DNA from: DASQHY01 sp036390175
Lineage (GTDB): Bacteria > Acidobacteriota > Terriglobia > Acidiferrales > UBA7541
Assembly: GCA_036390175.1 (NCBI GenBank)
Contig: DASWCG010000392.1
Coordinates: 1-5,159 of the forward strand
Direction: 5' to 3'
DNA: 5,159 nt
This document shows positions 4,137 to 5,159 of this stretch, in pieces. The translations under genes and the position numbers were made by a program. The first letter of the stretch is position 1, and each line of letters begins with the position of its first letter. The notes under the pieces were generated by a model. It worked only from the letters and a program-made list of their open reading frames with translations, searched no databases and had not been told where the DNA came from.

Positions 4137-5159
4137 ATGTCCAAATCGCGCAGGCAGTTCTTGACGGAGGGTTCGCTCGGTCTGATTGGTGCGGCCGTTG
4201 CCCCAAGCATTCGACTGGCGGAGCACGCGGCGGAATCCACCCAAGAGCCGACCCCGCCACCAGGAGCGCCGCCAGCGTTTGGCACGGGGCCTGCCGTCGG
4301 ACCCGAAGTGTCGCCGATGACCTTCGCCGAAGCGGAAAAACTCGTGCAGGTGGAGCTGACCAGCGCGGAGCGCAACGTCGCGGCGGAAAGCTGGCGGGTG
4401 AACCTGGCTTCGGTCTACGAGCGGCGCACCGGCCCGCACAAGGTGGCACTCGAACCCACGGTTGCGCCGTGGTCGCGCTATAACTCCGTTCTGCCGGGCG
4501 AGCACGCGGGCCCGCAGCGCGACCAATTCATCCGCAGCAGGACTGATCCGGGGCCCTTGCCTGCCAACGATGCGGACATCGCGTTCGCTCCGGTAACGCA
4601 GCTCTCGCGCTGGATCGAGCAGCGCAAGCTGACCTCCGAGCGGCTCACGCAAATTTATCTGAAGCGCATCGAGCAGTTCGATGCGAAGCTGCGCTGCGTG
4701 ATCACGCTGACGCGCGAGCTGGCGCTGGCGCAAGCGAAGAAGGCCGACGAAGAAATCGCCGCGGGCAAGTACCGCGGGCCGCTGCACGGAATTCCATGGG
4801 GCGGGAAGGATCTTCTGGATACGGCCGGAATTCCCACAACCTATGGCGCGGAGCCTTACCGCCACCGTATTCCGAAGGAGGACGCGGCCGTGGTGAAACG
4901 GCTGCACGCTGCGGGTGCCGTGCTTGTCGCGAAGCTCAGCCTCGGCGCGCTGGCGCTGAATGACATCTGGTTCGGCGGACAGACGATGAACCCGTGGCTG
5001 CTGGAGGAAGGAGCGTCCGGCTCCAGCGCCGGGCCGGGGGCGGCCACCGCGGCGGGACTCGTCGGCTTCGCGATTGGCAGCGAGACCGGCGGCAGCATCG
5101 TCAGCCCGAGCATGCGCTGCGGGATCACCGGACTGCGGCCCACGTATGGACGCGTGCCG
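4137..5159 (+). CDS. Amidase-signature family hydrolase, Tat-exported, C-terminus cut by window edge
   Basis: Amidase-signature enzymes hydrolyse C-N amide bonds using a Ser-cisSer-Lys triad. Here Lys224 is in GIPWGGKDLLD, the cis-Ser is Ser296 in EGASGSSAGP, and the nucleophile is Ser320 in GSETGGSIVSPS. The 24-residue gap between the serines equals that of fatty acid amide hydrolase, so the visible triad is intact. The ending GITGLRPTYGRV is also typical. The N-terminus SRRQFL at 4-9, followed by a short hydrophobic stretch, is a Tat-like signal. Residues 35-150 form a Pro-rich linker and a helical, charged segment before the amidase domain begins at about 151. ATG 4137 is chosen because GGAGG lies 4 nt upstream and it gives a normal Tat signal. 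An in-frame ATG at 4119 would add six residues. The 341 residues seen are roughly the first 60 percent of a usual length. The substrate is unknown. A GatA role is unlikely given the export signal and the lack of gatB or gatC here. Confidence 0.9.
   Translation, partial: MSKSRRQFLTEGSLGLIGAAVAPSIRLAEHAAESTQEPTPPPGAPPAFGTGPAVGPEVSPMTFAEAEKLVQVELTSAERNVAAESWRVNLASVYERRTGPHKVALEPTVAPWSRYNSVLPGEHAGPQRDQFIRSRTDPGPLPANDADIAFAPVTQLSRWIEQRKLTSERLTQIYLKRIEQFDAKLRCVITLTRELALAQAKKADEEIAAGKYRGPLHGIPWGGKDLLDTAGIPTTYGAEPYRHRIPKEDAAVVKRLHAAGAVLVAKLSLGALALNDIWFGGQTMNPWLLEEGASGSSAGPGAATAAGLVGFAIGSETGGSIVSPSMRCGITGLRPTYGRVP

Noticed and set aside
3918..4907. 329-codon open frame on the minus strand opposite the amidase gene
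   Set aside because: It is antisense to a clear amidase with an intact triad. The product is Arg-rich and low in structure, with no recognisable motif, as expected from the complement of GC-rich codons.

Overview
The window reads as a piece of a free-living bacterial chromosome. Coding regions are GC-rich, each gene has its own Shine-Dalgarno sequence, and most products carry a twin-arginine (Tat) or Sec export signal. The combination of a Tat-exported vanadium haloperoxidase of the red-algal/cyanobacterial type, a secreted transglutaminase-like protein and a Tat-exported amidase-signature enzyme reminds me of Acidobacteriota or related soil bacteria. That is an impression from gene style; no marker gene here proves it.

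Layout. Positions 1-424 (minus): 5' end of a secreted transglutaminase-like protein, running off the left edge and interrupted by an apparent +1 frameshift near 142. Positions 425-699: intergenic, with a plausible promoter, a palindrome over its spacer, and two further hairpin-forming inverted repeats. Positions 700-2430 (minus): complete vanadium-dependent haloperoxidase, 576 aa, best started at a GTG with a strong ribosome binding site. Positions 2431-2573: a gap with a large GC-rich hairpin. Positions 2574-2960 (minus): an unrecognised 128-aa reading frame with no good start of its own. Positions 3033-3509 (minus): an unrecognised 158-aa Tat-signal protein. These last two lie in one frame, separated only by the TGA at 3033-3035. 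Positions 3510-4136: more A+T-rich intergenic DNA between divergent genes, with short direct repeats but no convincing gene. Positions 4137-5159 (plus): an amidase-signature enzyme, cut by the right edge, with its Lys-Ser-Ser catalytic triad present.

How the genes relate. The three minus-strand units between 700 and 3509 share a direction and could be cotranscribed from upstream of 3509, although the 143-base gap and hairpin before the haloperoxidase leave room for separate control. The transglutaminase-like gene has its own promoter candidate. The amidase is divergent. The common theme is export: every gene with a clear start encodes an export signal, so this is a cluster of envelope or extracellular enzymes, not an obvious metabolic pathway.

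The points most worth a second look are the in-frame TGA (weak UGAC context, followed by a small stem-loop, then a coding-like extension), the Gln in place of the Ser next to the catalytic His of the haloperoxidase, and the frameshifted transglutaminase-like gene. I found no tRNA, rRNA, CRISPR array or intact mobile element.
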